The notes beneath the pieces are model-generated. The model was given only the letters and a program-made list of their open reading frames with translations, searched no databases and was not told where the DNA came from. The position numbers and the translations under genes are program-made. DNA of 64,000 nucleotides from Haemonchus contortus (lineage: Eukaryota; Nematoda; Chromadorea; Rhabditida; Trichostrongylidae), in the NCBI GenBank assembly GCA_000469685.2, contig LS997566.1, positions 13,415,618-13,479,617 on the forward strand. Reading direction: 5' to 3'. The first letter of the stretch is position 1. Every line of letters begins with the position of its first letter. Positions 47,181 to 59,374 of the stretch are shown here, one piece after another.

Positions 47181-48509
47181 CGAAACAATGTCACTGGAAC
47201 GAATGCAATAAGCGAAAATAATGTGGATGAAATGCGAACAGAAACCGAATTTGATGAGGTTCTATGGAAGTTCAAAGCATCTCATACAGTTATTATTATC
47301 TTGCAAGCAGAGTGCTTACGTATAGAAATGGCCTTATTTTCCCCAACACTTATCTGATCCTTGCCTGTTTTAGTGCGAGGACACGGATAACTTCGGTCCA
47401 ATCCGAGCCTCAAAGTTCTTGGGCGTTTACAACTTCGAAAAACGATTCAAACTATATTGTTGCGCTTCGATTAACCTCGAAACAGTTTCAAAAACTCATA
47501 CAAGGTGTCGAATATAGAGTTTTGGGATCGAGGAATAAGAAAGCAGAAGGCAAAGGAACATTGCACTGGTTGGTCCACCGGAAGTGTCGATTCTATCAGG
47601 AGTACTTGATTCGAGCTGAAGCTCAATTTATATAGGCTTCCAAAGAATCATGTTCTCTGAAGAAGCCACACTATTTCATTTGGCTTGCCACAAACTTGTT
47701 AAAGTGGTTAATGGTGGGGGAAGTGGTAGCATGCTTTCATCTTCAATTACAACTCTTTTGTAACTCTTTCGTCAAGCATGGAATGCAAATCAGCCTTTAA
47801 TAAGTGTGCCACATCTTTTTCGACTTATTCGCTCTTAATTTACATTTAGACAAGTGTTTTAGAGCTTGAGATACTTATTTGTTGTCTATCGATGGTGAAT
47901 TGGAACTGTGAGTGGCTTTGCACTTGAAGCGAGTAACATCCTTGCAATAACACCGAGCTCAGTAATTGTCCAAGAACCTTAGTTGCCTAGCAAAGCAACA
48001 CACGCTGCGTTGTGACGCACGTCAAGATTTTGTGAACCATCAGAAAGTGGATCTCAGAATCGCCACCTGTGCTATGAGGAATGAATGGTATTGTTCCACC
48101 TGAAAACCTAGAACAAATGCGCAAGAGTATCGTTATATGATGAATATCTAGCTTCCAGTGCTGTAGACATCGCAATGCATCGCGACTAACTTAGCCTCCT
48201 CAAGTGATACCATATTTTTGCTGAGCATTGTTGATTTGACCTGACTCATTTTTATACGTGCTGCGATCAGCCACTTCTGTGGCCCACCAGCAGGCTTGAA
48301 CATATTCCCCAACTGAACATGTCGCTGGGTTGGTATCTTTCGGATCGGGTGATTACGCTTCCAGGAATACTGAAAATAAGCGGTAAGGTCTAACAATTTT
48401 GCAGTCGTATGCCACCAAACGCCAATAGAGACACAAACAATACGATGGTGACGAAACAGAACATATACCGTTTGTGCGCTGAGCTTTCTATATGCCGTGG
48501 TATGAGTCT

Positions 48510-48965
48510 ATCCTTACTATATATAAAATGCTCGCGTGTTTGTTTGTTTGTTTGTTTGTTTGTTTGTTTGCATGGAAATTCATAACTTCTGCGCCCGTGG
48601 ACCTAGAACGTTAAAATTTGGTAGAAGCACAGACTGCAGGATGGGAACACTTATGGTGGGTAACCGGACCGGACTCCGCCCACAGGGAGTGGGAAATTGA
48701 GCGGGAAATTCATAACTCCTGTCTCCGTGGACCTAGAGCGTTCGAATTTGGTAAGAGTACAGGAGGTAGGAAGGGAACATTTGTGGCGGGTGACAGGACC
48801 GGACTGAGTCCACAGGAGACGGGATGTACGCGAATATTTTCAGCTTAGCTCTAGAGTTTTAAAACTCGGTAGGAGAAGAGTCTCCGCGAGTAAATGTCTG
48901 GGCCAATACTACTGATCTCGTGGACTTGGAGAGCAATGTCAATAGGAGTAGAGGAGGCAGGAAGG
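48510..48965 (+). repeat. Left arm of an inverted pair: Helitron-like end plus tandem units
   Basis: Begins ATCCTTACTATATATAAAA, passes a (GTTT)n run at 48,538-48,571 and then diverged units with AAATTCATAACTCCTG, GTGGACCTAGA and GGGAACATTTGTGGCGGGT. The inverse structure lies at 51,420-52,188. An A|TC start is compatible with a Helitron 5' end. Confidence 0.5.
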
Positions 48966-49567
48966 GAACAATGACGATAGAAAAGGCCTTATAGAACAAG
49001 ATCCAATCACAAATCATATCCAGGTGCCTTTATTATTTACGATCTAGCTTTGATTCTTTGACATGCTTCATTCGACAAGAAGGGTGAGTGCATTGATAGG
49101 GACCGATTATGAATTTTGGTTCACTTCTTGCTTACGACCACTGCCCAGCGAAGTTTGCGATGCAATAAAGGGTCACGGTTCCTCTCTGCTTTGATATCAT
49201 TCGTGGCAGAATTTATAATGATAATGAAATAATGATATATCCTCAGAGAAAAAGTTCCATTGATACAGCCACCTTTTTTTGCACTCTGCTTCTACTTGAA
49301 GCATAAAGAGTCACTAGGCCTTTTTCAAGAGACCTTGCTAATAAAGATGGTGAGCACATCCAACTGTTAGCAGCGGTAGAATGAGCTCCTTTCATCTTCC
49401 TACGTAGTAAAGGTCTGTGAGCCAATCATTACAGTAACCTCTGCGTCGAGTGCTGCTTTTGACTTCATAATCGCTGCAGAGTTGATTGATTGATTAATGT
49501 GACGCGCGCGTTAGCGCGCATAGCTCAACTGGTGATGAATCACGAAAAAGGGATTATGACAAAAGCG
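48966..49567. other. No gene recognised; one tRNA-like segment
   Basis: GCGCGTTAGCGCGCATAGCTC at 49,505 resembles a tRNA A-box region (ATAGCTCAACTGG) and recurs in altered form near 39,985. No B box follows. Nothing else is recognised. Confidence 0.35.
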
Positions 49568-49653
49568 ATTTGTTAAGGTTGATACTGACATCTAGAAGAA
49601 AGCCCGCTTGGCGCAGGGCTCTCCTCTAGATGTCGGTATCAACCTTAACAAAT
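49568..49653. repeat. 86-nt hairpin, 38-bp arms
   Basis: ATTTGTTAAGGTTGATACTG... pairs with the inverse ending AAGGTTGATA-like at 49,653. Only three positions are not Watson-Crick, all wobble-compatible on one strand or the other, and the loop is 10 nt. It is the size of a small-RNA precursor. It could also be a foldback element. Confidence 0.6.
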
Positions 49654-49839
49654 GATTATGTTATATGTAACTAGGTGCGCCTGTAGCCATGTCAAAATAT
49701 GTGTTACTCCATAAAGATGCCTTAAAACTAACTGGCCCAGCCATTGCAACATATTTCAACCTTCTGAGCTAAGGATGGCAATGGGATCTATACACACACT
49801 TACTTACATTATGTGCAACAACAAGCTACAATCATTATC

Positions 49840-50090
49840 CAATATATTTCCCATTAGCCGAATAGGGGCCCGAAGTATGTTTTCGAACTTCTCGCATGTT
49901 TCACGCAGGTACCTCTCCTCTATTTCTTTTCAGCTATTTTTGATCTTGATCTTCAGGATTCCAAACTAGGATTGGAACCCTGCAGATTTCTGTCTAGCCC
50001 GTGACCGCATGGCAAAGCCAAGAGGGTTAAGATCTAAAAAGCAGATGACCTTCCGTCAATGTTAATGTCGGACAATTGGAATCGGCGCTA
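49840..50090 (-). mobile_element. Tc1/mariner fragment related to the 35.5-kb element
   Basis: The minus strand gives KIKIKNS and KEIEERYLRETCEKFENIL, matching the C-terminal end of the transposase remnant at 35,690-35,850. Nucleotide similarity is also visible (GTTAAGATCT, TTTCACGCAGGTA). Only a fragment remains. Confidence 0.55.
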
Positions 50091-50253
50091 CTTCCACACC
50101 CAGGTGAACAAAGTTCTGGTGCATATGGTGATGATGAAAATTCTCAGGTCCTCGGGGGTCTGAGGATTAGCCTGAACAGGCTCAGAGGCCTTTTCTTCGA
50201 CGAGTACTCATCCACTACTGAGCCAGGAACAATATAGTGGTTCATGAGGGCAT

Positions 50254-51419
50254 GTGGAGCCCTCTTGCAAAGCATGCGCGGGGATAGTGCCCCTAACAGC
50301 AGTCAAATGGAAAAGGTTTACTAGTCAAGACAAAATCGGAACCATTGGCAGTCTAGCTAAAATGACGGATTATATTGTTACCAGTCGGATCGCCCGGCTA
50401 ACGCCAGGCTCTCCTCCTTCTTATGGGTTCGCCCGGCTACGCCGGGCGCTTTCTTTTCCTGTAAGAAATTTGCTATGTGTAAGTAACACTTCGTATTCTC
50501 CTTTTCCTTTGAAAGCTCTACACCCTCAGTATCAGCTCCAAATTGGGAGCGATTTTTTTTTCTGTAAACCATCTTAGCTGTGTTCGAATAGAACATCGTA
50601 TAGTATCAAAAATGCGATTATTCAGAGAAAAAAGAGAGATGGGCTAAGGAGGCGTATCTCCGTTAAATTTCAGTGCAATTGGAATGATCCGGCACTGATG
50701 GCACAACATTCTGCAATGCAAAGTGGAAGTAGTTTTTAAAAAAAGGCAAAATGAATGACAGTAAAGTTTGGTAAATGTACTGATGTCGGGATCGCACAGC
50801 TAACGCCAGGCTCTCCTCCTTCTTGTGTCAAACACCCTATCCCGAGAAATGTTGAACTGAAGAATTTTATTCCCTTTCTCAAAGTTTATAGTTTTTAAGT
50901 TTTTTCCGTGCTTCGCTGAGTGAGAGTATAGAACTGAAACAGAGCTCGATATCCTTCTTTGACACAACAGAAATTTATCGTTATCAGATATTTGTATCAA
51001 TGGACCCTTTTCCTTACGGAGATATCATTTGTTGAGAATTCTAGATTACAGGCGGTCGAATAAGTTTTCTCGCAAATGATATCGAGCAAAGAGGATCCTT
51101 CATTGAATCAAAAACCTTGCTGGGTAGCGGTCGTAATTCAATAGTAAGAAATGAACAAAGTTCTAATCTGCTTATCGTATTGCCCTAATGGATCCCTATC
51201 ACTACATTTACCACTCACTTTTGTCACCCTACTCTACCATCTCGTCTTACCGAGTGAAACATACTGAACGGTCAAAGCTACATCGTAGATACTGAAGATG
51301 TTAGGATTTCGATCGGTAGGTGGCACTCTTAGGTCCTTCATCTTCTCTTATCAGCTATCATCAGTTCCTGTCACCGAGTACCTACGATCCTGTCATATCC
51401 TGCATCACCTATTAGAAAG
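50254..51419. other. No gene recognised; dispersed direct repeat and GC palindrome
   Basis: GCTAACGCCAGGCTCTCCTC followed by CTTCTT occurs at about 50,396-50,421 and again at 50,799-50,824. A 19-bp palindrome, CGCCCGGCTACGCCGGGCG, lies at 50,430-50,448. Frames here have no domains. Confidence 0.4.
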
Positions 51420-52188
51420 CTGAGGTTCCACTGGTAATACGGAAAGTGTGATCCTACCAAATTTGAACACTCTAGGTCCACGCAAACAGGAGTTATGAAT
51501 TTGCGGCTCGAATTTTCATTGGGCACGCCCCGTCCCCTGTGCACGGAATCCGGTTCCGTCACCAACCATAAGTGTTCCCATGCCGACCCCTGTACTCTAC
51601 CAATTTTGAACGCTTTGGGTCCACTGGAGCAGGAGTTATGAAATTGCGACCTAAAATTTCTATCGCGCACAACCTGCTCCCTGTGGGTGGAGTCTGCTCC
51701 TACCGCCTACCATAGGTGTTCCCACCCTGTCCCCCTGTACTCTACCAATTTTGAACGCTTTGGGTCCACTGGAGCAGGAGTTATGAATTTGCGACCTAAA
51801 ATTTCTATCGCGCACGACCTGCCCCCTGTGGGTGGAGTCTGGTCCTACCACCTGTCATAAGTGTTCCCATGCTGCCCCCTGTATTCCTGCCAAATTTGAG
51901 CTTTCTGGGTCCACGGGAACAGGAGTTATGAACTTGCGGCTCAAAATTTCTAACGCGCACGCCGCGCTCCCTGTGAACGGAGTCCGGTCCTAGCACCTAC
52001 CATAGGTGTTCCCATCCTGTCCCCCTTATTCATACCAAATTTGAACGCTCAAGGTCCACGGGGAAAGGAGTTATGAATTACCGGTCAGACACACACACCG
52101 ACACACACACACACACACACAAACAAACACACACACAAACACACCGACACACCAACAGACACACTTAGCGAATTATATATAGTAGGAT
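51420..52188 (-). repeat. Right arm of the inverted pair: 145-bp tandem array with Helitron-like end
   Basis: AGGAGTTATGAA recurs at about 51,488, 51,631, 51,776, 51,921 and 52,066, a period of 143-145 bp. Each unit also holds AAATTT(T)GA(A/G)C and a GGTCCAC motif. After the array comes a CA-rich run (52,084-52,165) and the end ATATATAGTAGGAT at 52,188, the inverse of the start at 48,510. Confidence 0.65.
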
Positions 52189-53069
52189 TGCATTGGTCAA
52201 ATACCCTGGCTCAACTGTTTCAAGCTCAGAACAAAATCTAGCCTGCATGCCCCCTTTCTAGGTCCACCGCGAGTAAATGTGGTGGCCACAGTTCCTAATG
52301 GATTGGAAGAGGTTGAGTTTAAGTAGCTGGCTGACTACTAGCTTGCACTCGCGTGAGCTAGTTGACGGTTCTTATCTATAGTAACCTAGTGGCCATCAGC
52401 AAGCCTCGCCTTCAAGCTGTCTGTTGGACTAGCCCTCCATTTTGAGGTCGCGCCGCCCATGCTGTCTACGAAGAATAGTCTAATCGGAATCAGTTCAATA
52501 TAGAGTCGAGGGCTCATAAAGTTTTTAACAACTGGTTAGTAACTTACTGCGGATGGGGAGCGTGTTGACCAGTAGGCCACTGAAAAAGAATTAACCATTC
52601 CTCGTAGGGATCTATCTCTTCAGTTCGTTCAATCCTCTATTGAACATGATTATAAAAGGTTCTACTTAGTCATTGCTTCACGGGTGGGGAGCTGCAGATC
52701 AGACATGTTTGATTGCACGACTGCAGTAGCAATTCAAGAATTCTGCCATTTAAACTAGACATTGTCAGGGATGAGCATGAGTATGCATCTACGGACGCAG
52801 TATCTGAGGAGACTCTTTCATCTCCTTCCACCGACGGCAATTGTGCTTAAGTGCAGGCCGCCATATTTGTTCTTGGTCGATCTGGATGAGCTTTATGAAG
52901 CGATTCCAGAACGCGACTTTGAAGGGGATTGGGCATTTCGGAATGTAAGCAAGCGTAAGTAAGTAGTTGGTAGCGTCTGTCTTGCTGATTGCCGCCGGGC
53001 ACATTATCCAGAGCACGATTGGCGTTAGATGCGGCATTAGATAATTTCGCATACAATACAACAGCTACA
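52189..53069. other. No gene recognised
   Basis: Complementary frames at 52,762-53,077 overlap on both strands. I could not identify either. Confidence 0.4.
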
Positions 53070-54189
53070 TAGTCCACTGCAAATGTCCATTATTCTAGCA
53101 CAAACATCGGTGTCATTGGAAATGTGCCTTATGTGAATGGGATTGAATTCACCGTGAACACTCCTTCGTGATGACGTTCTGACTGTTGAAGTTGTAGTCA
53201 ATCAGCATAGCTGACCACATTCGAAGACAATTAGACGAGTAATGTGGAACTCCTTCCAACTCCTGAGGATGGAGAGTGTGGTCCTCCTCAGCGTGAACAG
53301 AGAACCATGTACGATGCGGTGAAATACAAAAACAATGGATATGGCTTCCGTCTTGATCTGACCAAACTCCTCCTGTATTGGGGTCAGATCACAAATGACA
53401 CGCAGAAGAGCTCTTTGGAGCCCGAAAAAAAGCTCTGAGTTGGCTTAACTTCACGAAGTACAGGAACGGATGTGCAGCTTCAAGTATCTCAATGATCAAA
53501 GATTTCTGACCTTAGTAAACATTTTGGAAAGTAGTGGTAACCTTCAAACCAAAGCTGTCGGCTTTTACGAGTTATACGAACGTTAACAACATGACGGCCA
53601 TTGGCCATTGGAAGAGACGTCTTCATCAGGGTTGTCAATATAGGGCAAGTGTTATTGTAGGACCCTCCTGCAAGGAAAGAGAAGCCACGAGATGGGTGAT
53701 TACTGGCGTTTTTTCAAGAGTGTAATTGGAGTACGAACTGAGGAGATGAGTTGCGGATAACGGAAAGACGCAACGCTATGAATATAGACAATCTTCGTAT
53801 TCGTCCCCCAAACGGAAGATTGTTTTCAACAAAGCTTGACAGGCTGAAGTGACAACCATTTTCGTTTGCCATGACCGCTTTTCAATTTTGTTTCTACTTA
53901 GATTTTGTAGGTTTTACGGCAACGTTGGTCAGAAGACCCTTTTGTCACCTCACTTGCAGGTCATGTTGCAGACATTGCGCAACTGTTGATCCGAGATGAT
54001 CTTTCCTGCCCCTGGTGCATCGTGAAGGATCTTCGAGCTGATGGCGCAAGTTTCAGGCACCATTCTTTCTTAATTTCATTATCCGCCTTCACTGATATAT
54101 CACTCTATCACAATAAGTTGTCAACCAAGAAAAAGACTCAGCAGACGACGGCAAATGTTGTGAGCATTTGACAAAATATGCGTGTCTGA

Positions 54190-54345
54190 CAGATTTATTA
54201 TGTATTTGAAGTGTGGAGTGAAAGCACATAGCCACCCTGTAAAGAATGGTGCATCAGTGCAGATGCAGAATAGTTGCTCCCGAATCCACAAACCATTCCC
54301 ATTGCACTGATCATTCAAGAAGGTGGGCTGAAATCACATTCCGTT
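54190..54345 (-). other. Conserved 3' block of gene copy 2: candidate third exon and poly(A) signal
   Basis: AATAAA on the minus strand at 54,194-54,199. The frame 54,198-54,306 reads AMGMVCGFGSNYSASALM... and is open to just before the signal, parallel to copy 1 but with substitutions. The alternative frame NGNGLWIRE stays open here but stops in copy 1. Confidence 0.4.
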
Positions 54346-54541
54346 ATGAAAATAAATCGTAAAGAAAGAGAAATCTGGAAGCCGAACTTAACCCAGCTCA
54401 ATCCGACCATCTTTTAGATTTGGGAGAAGCTTTGTCCTTCACATCGCTGTAAAATCCCACTTTGATCGACTGGTTACATATTTCTTTCTAATTTATAATT
54501 CATTAGCAATATATCAATAATTAACAACAAATCGAAAAAAT

Positions 54542-54790
54542 TCACCGTCCCAATTCATCGGCTTTTTTCTTAGCGTCAGCAATTGACATGCGTTCAAGCG
54601 TTACATTAGCTTTCTTCTCAACATCAGCGCTATATATGCTCGGAATCACCGAGCAAACCATTATTAAAACAATCTGAATGCAGCAGATACTACTTTACGG
54701 CTTTACTTTACTTTACAGATTTCTCAACATGCAATTTTAAAAAAATCAAGCACCCACCAGCATTGAAGAAAAGGAGAAGTAATGCGCCAT
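54542..54790 (-). CDS. Secreted small protein, copy 2 (two exons)
   Basis: Exon 1 (54,758-54,790) encodes MAHYFSFSSML. The intron (54,674-54,757, 84 bp) has the same GTGGGTG donor as copy 1 and a CATTCAG acceptor. Exon 2 (54,542-54,673) encodes IVLIMVCSVIPSIYSADVEK and a short tail ending ADAKKKADELGR. The product is about 54 residues: a signal peptide plus one to two of the 16-residue units that copy 1 repeats fifteen times. No stops or frameshifts are present. Copy 1 and copy 2 therefore differ mainly by repeat number. The same exon-end donor GGTGAAT is present. Function unknown. Confidence 0.7.
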
Positions 54791-54811
54791 CGCCAACTTT
54801 ATTGCCTGCAG
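54791..54811 (-). promoter_or_regulatory. Putative spliced-leader acceptor, gene copy 2
   Basis: CGCTGCAG on the minus strand ends at 54,806, leaving exactly 15 nt to the ATG at 54,790, as in the other two copies. Confidence 0.5.
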
Positions 54812-54974
54812 CGAATCGATGTCACCAAATTAAATGCAATGAGTGGTAATAATGTGGGTAAAATGTGAACTGAATAAGAATGATATACGGCTAGGCGAAA
54901 TTATGAACCTCGAAACTTTAGTGTTAGAATTGCTGCTTGTTGCCAAGTGTTGTAGCTGCTGATCATAGCAGCTG

Positions 54975-55351
54975 GGGTCCGGGAACTTCTCCCCTAACAC
55001 GGCGTCGCACACGCCGCACCCAAGGATTGCGATGGAAGATTGGAGCGCGCCATTTGTGAGGTGGGGAATCCTTTAATTATTTGAATTGGCTGGCCGCTCT
55101 TTTCAATTCCAATGCGGTCTTGATTGTCGTTTATATAGGAGGAGTCATTATAATTAATCAAGTCTAATAAACATGAAAACTGAAAAGAAACAGAAGAAAA
55201 AACGATAAAATTCAATGAAAAGGCAAGCCAGTCAAGGAAAAATATCGCGTCCTATCGATTGGCGGGAGGCGGGGTGAGTACGGTAATTGCAGTGAAATTT
55301 GCCGCATGCCGCAAGGGAGAATGCCGCGATAGGGGAGAAGTTCCGTTACCC
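54975..55351. mobile_element. 377-bp Mutator-like MITE, copy 2
   Basis: Nearly identical to 34,334-34,721 apart from a small internal deletion and scattered changes. Perfect 9-bp flanking repeat TAGCAGCTG (54,966-54,974 and 55,352-55,360). It is inserted in segmental copy 2: the sequence on both sides continues to match copy 3 near 63,690. Confidence 0.85.
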
Positions 55352-56539
55352 TAGCAGCTGTGACCATCGCTAAAGTCATCACATAGCTAATTATAGGCAC
55401 AAACATAGGCGCCGAATGAAACCCTATAAACGGTGACTACACAAAACTCAGGCCATCACTTTGAAACCAGCTACTCTTATCTTGCAAGAAGAATGCTTAT
55501 TTATTGAAGTGGAACAAAGAAAACTCTTCACATTTTGCTACGTGACCTTATTTTTCCCCACACTGATCTGATCTGATGCCTGGCCTAATGCGAGGAATGA
55601 GCAACTTCGGTCCAATTCGAACGCCAGAGTTTTTGTGACTCTATAACTTCGGAAAACAAACCCACACTATGTTGTTTTCGACTCGACTAATCCTGATATA
55701 GTTTCAGAGCCCAAACAAGGTCTCAAATATAGAGTTCGTCAGAGCGAGAAAGAGGAAAGCAGAAGGTAAGTGGAACACTGCACTGGTCGGTTTTTTTCTG
55801 AAATGAAGGCTCTATAAGAGGCACTTCATCCGAGCAAAGGCTCAACTTCTATACGCCTTTAAAGGATCATGCCCATAAGAACGCGACACTATTTCATTTG
55901 ACCTGCGGTTGATGGTGGGGAAGTAGTAGCATGCTTTCACCTTCAATTACAGCCCTTTTGTAAGCCTTTCGAAAAACATAGAATACAAATCAGCCTTTAA
56001 TAAGTGTGCCATCTCTCTTTTTCGACTTATTCGTTCTCAATTTACATTTAGACAAGTGTTTTAGAGCTTCGGATACCTACATATTTGTACTCCATCGATG
56101 GTGATTCGAAAGTGTGACTGGCTTTGCATTTAAAGCGGAGTAACGCCCGTGCACTCGAACCCACTGATTGCCAAGGAATCTTAGTAGCCTACCAAAAGCA
56201 ACACACGCTGCATTGCGACGCACTTCACGATTTTGTGAGTCATCAGAAAGTGGCTCCCAAAATCGTCACCTGGATTATGAGGATTGAACGGAATTATACC
56301 ACCTGAAAATTTCGGATGGCACAAGAGTATTATAATCAGAAAATATCTATCCTCCAGTGCTGTAGACATCACAGGCAGCTCACTGTAGCCGGCTATACGC
56401 AATGGCATACTCGAAAACCCCCTTCCATGCGATCATTGTAAACACATTCTCGACCAGCTCAGAATGTACTGTCTTTTGAAGCCCTATAATTTCCTAGATA
56501 CATCGATTTACTATCATTTCCATTATGCGTCTCAAACCG

Positions 56540-59300
56540 ATACTACAGAATTATCGCGAACTGTGACTTTGGAAACTCAATGAGGGTAGAAAGGTAACAT
56601 TCTGAATCGAAAATCCCAGTGTTTTCAGAATCGAGATCGAGTTTTTCATATCCATTTGGTAGAGTACGTGAAACATCTGTGTCACTTGTATCACGTGCGG
56701 CAACGTTGATCGCCGATTCCTTCGAGTGGGCAAGAGTATCGTCTCCAATTCCCACGTCGCGAGCTATAGTAGTCCAGTGAAGCGTACTGTTTTCAAGGAC
56801 ATGAGGCAGAGCATTTCTTCCTCCCAGAGCTTTCGTGTAGAAGACTGATCATGGGTGTCCTGATTTTCGATTGACGTTCTGAATCCAGTCGTCGGAAACG
56901 GCCCCGATTTAACAGTCATCCCTATACCAAATGCATGCCCAGCTCACCTGATTTTCGATTTCTTGGCTAATGAATGGCAACCCTAATCTCCATCTGTTGA
57001 CGGAGCTCGGAACTCTGTTTTTCTCTCTGTAATCGCGTATATACAGGAACTCCAAGCACCGTCCTCCACAGAACGCGTTGAAGCATCCTGCATGTTCGTC
57101 CTGTTTTCATACGGTCCAAGTCTTCAAAGCGTACTCAAAGCGGGAAGGACTGCTGTGTCGAAAAGGTGAGCGCAGAGTTGGATGCTCTTTTCTTCTTTAG
57201 TACTACCTCAATATGCTCGGATGCTTTTCACGTCGGGCGCTCTCTTCTGCTCAGCTCCGGTGTTAGTTCGCTCATCATATTGACCTCACGGCCTAACATT
57301 CAGAGATGTTCATTCCGTCCAGCGTGAGAGGAGCACCAGGTACCAGTCCGTTTCGCACGGACATCGTCTTTGTTAGGTTTGGTCGTAATCTAATCTTTGA
57401 CAGCTCAGCAGCTCCACCTGCTCGACGATGTCGGTGTTATAAGCGCGATGTCGTCTGCAAAATGGAGATGATGTCAGTGCCAGTCATCGACTTTCAGTCC
57501 CATGCCCTGCCATCCCCTATAACACATGATGTTCTCTAGGTATATTATGTGGAACCCCTCTCTTAACACTGATGACTTCTTTATGAAGTGGCGAGGTCCT
57601 GGTCGTGGAGTTGTTGTAGAGCCCACGGATCATTCTTATGTGTAGGAACACCATAACTGACCAGGGCATTGATCACCGTTCCTGACTAGACAGTGTAACG
57701 CTTCTTTCAACTCGACGAATGTAAGAAATAACGGCGCAAGTGTGATAGTATGATAGATCGTACTGAGCCTTCTCCGAAGTCCAATCCTGTTGTGGATGAC
57801 GCGCGTAAATAGTTTGTTGATTACAGACAGCAGGCAGATTGGGCGATAATTGCCAATATCGTCTGGATATCTTTTCTTGAACACTGTCTTGCCAGTTTTT
57901 TCCGGAGGGAACACTTAGCATCCCGACAGGAACCGCGTGAGGAGCCGGGCTAGGGTCTTGTCATTGACTGGCGGGAGGCTCTTCAGATGTTCTGCTTTGA
58001 TCCTGTCGAGACGGGGTACCTTCCTAATGGTGGCACGTGAAATTTCAGAAGAGAGAACTGTAGGGACGATATATTTGCCTTGTTCAAGATGGTAGCAGGT
58101 AGACGTGGCAGACGCGTTCTTATGATTGACGGAGCTCTGGCTGATTCCGCAAATGTTCTTCCCAGCCTCGGCGGCTTCAGCCGAATCTGTGCTCCTCTTT
58201 CTTCCAAATCTTCTTTTGCCGCTTCTCTGCATAGCTTCGCAAGTCTAGACATTTGTTGACTGTTGTCTTGTCTCGCGCAGTTCCACGCTGGCGTATAAAC
58301 ACGAGAGCCTGCAAAGAGAGAAATTTCTTGGCATCTTCGAGGCCCCTGCTTCCTGGCATTATCGTAAAAATGTTCAACGAGCGGTCGTATTTTTAATCAA
58401 TGCTGTCGCCAACGGAGCCTTCCCTCAAGTGAAGCAAAGTGATCTCGTGTGGAGCTTCGCAGCACCGGTCAGGCAAAACTTTCAGTTGAAGGTGATTTAT
58501 TCGTTGTGAATTTGTCCATCAGAGACCCCCTGTCCATCGCGAATGAGAGGGCTTTTAGAACTGCAGTGACCGTGGAGGGTGTGGATCGACATGATCGATT
58601 AGCTTTTCAACCTGCTGATTCCATTCCATTCCGTGAGTCCCGGTGTGGAACTCTTTAGCCGTTTTCCTGGGGCAAATCTTGGCGTTAAAATCACCGACGA
58701 CGACCTTATAAAAGATATTATCTTCTTTCTAGAGCCTCTCTAGATCCACATGAAACGCTTCCAGTTCTTCTTCTTCGTAGCTCGATGCTGGTGCATAAGA
58801 TTGTTAGAGCTGGGGTTTCGCCACATCTTTCCGACCACAAATGTCCGATTCGGGATGTTAGGCTTCGTTGGCTTGTCAAGATGCGAGTGAATCAATTATC
58901 ATGGTCAAGTGCTTGCTGGCAAGGACACCTCCGCGGTCGCATGTTCCATGGAAAAGTTCTTCTCCAGTTTCAGAAACTGGTGGTGCCCCCTCGTCTCGTT
59001 CAGTCCGATGACGTCGAAGTTGCTATTCCCGGCTTGCCTCATTAGATTTTCATTCCTGCATTGGAAGTACAGATCGCCATCTTAATACTAGTCCCTCTTC
59101 TTTCAGGCAGCCTGTACTGGCCCTGACGTTTGAGCAGCCTCTGCCGAGTGGTCCTACCCAACGCCACCGTATCGGGGACTCCCTCAGCATCAGGGAAATG
59201 GGGCTCATTTTCGTTACTGTCTTCAGAATATGAATATCCAAGTGTTGTTTGCCAAGCTCTAACACGTATGGGTAACACTCTTAGCCGTGCGTACATGCAG
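56540..59300 (-). mobile_element. RTE-type non-LTR retrotransposon, decayed, nearly full length
   Basis: Minus-strand translation gives the expected order. There is an N-terminal IKMAICTSNAGMK (about 59,045-59,090), then endonuclease motifs DVIGLNETR (about 59,000) and VVGDFNAK (58,680-58,710). Next come the reverse transcriptase motifs IKAEHLKSLPPVNDKTLARL (57,950), DIGNYRPICLLSVINKLFTR (57,800-57,870) and FADDIALITP (57,430-57,460). The C-terminal part has LGVPVYTRLQ (57,040) and ARDVG near 56,750. Frameshifts and stops separate almost every motif, so no protein is made. It sits between segmental copies 2 and 3. Confidence 0.85.
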
Positions 59301-59374
59301 ACGTGCCGCTAGTGTTATACGTAATTCTGATATAAATATTAATGAAAAGGATAATGAAAACTACGACGCGAAAT

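Larger units (their letters stand above)
43670..48190. repeat. Segmental duplication, copy 1
   Basis: Collinear with 53,070-56,400 and partly with 60,380-64,000. Shared landmarks include GAATTTACCGTGAACACTCG (43,760), GTTGAAGTTGTAGTC (43,801), CTTCAAGTATCTCAATGATC (44,321), GGACCCTCCTGCAAGGAAAG (44,569), AATCCACAAACCATTCCC (45,905), the secreted-protein gene, and CCAGTGCTGTAGACATC (48,155). Divergence is considerable, with many small indels, so the duplication is not recent. Confidence 0.8.
53070..56400. repeat. Segmental duplication, copy 2
   Basis: Collinear with copy 1 from CACTGCAAATGTCCATTATT (53,076) to CCAGTGCTGTAGACATCACA (56,355). It lacks the 527-bp MITE, the 90-bp palindrome and most of the protein repeats of copy 1. 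It contains a Mutator-like MITE instead. The region after the gene's start also matches copy 3 (GCTAGAATTG/GTTAGAATTG block near 54,925 and 63,650). Confidence 0.8.

Noticed and set aside
47264..47635. 123-codon plus-strand frame next to gene copy 1
   Set aside because: The matching sequence in segmental copy 2 (about 55,470-55,860) has indels and stops in this frame, so it is not conserved as coding.
51420..52188. A CRISPR-like array
   Set aside because: The repeating unit is the entire 145 bp with no unique spacers, and the genome is eukaryotic in character.
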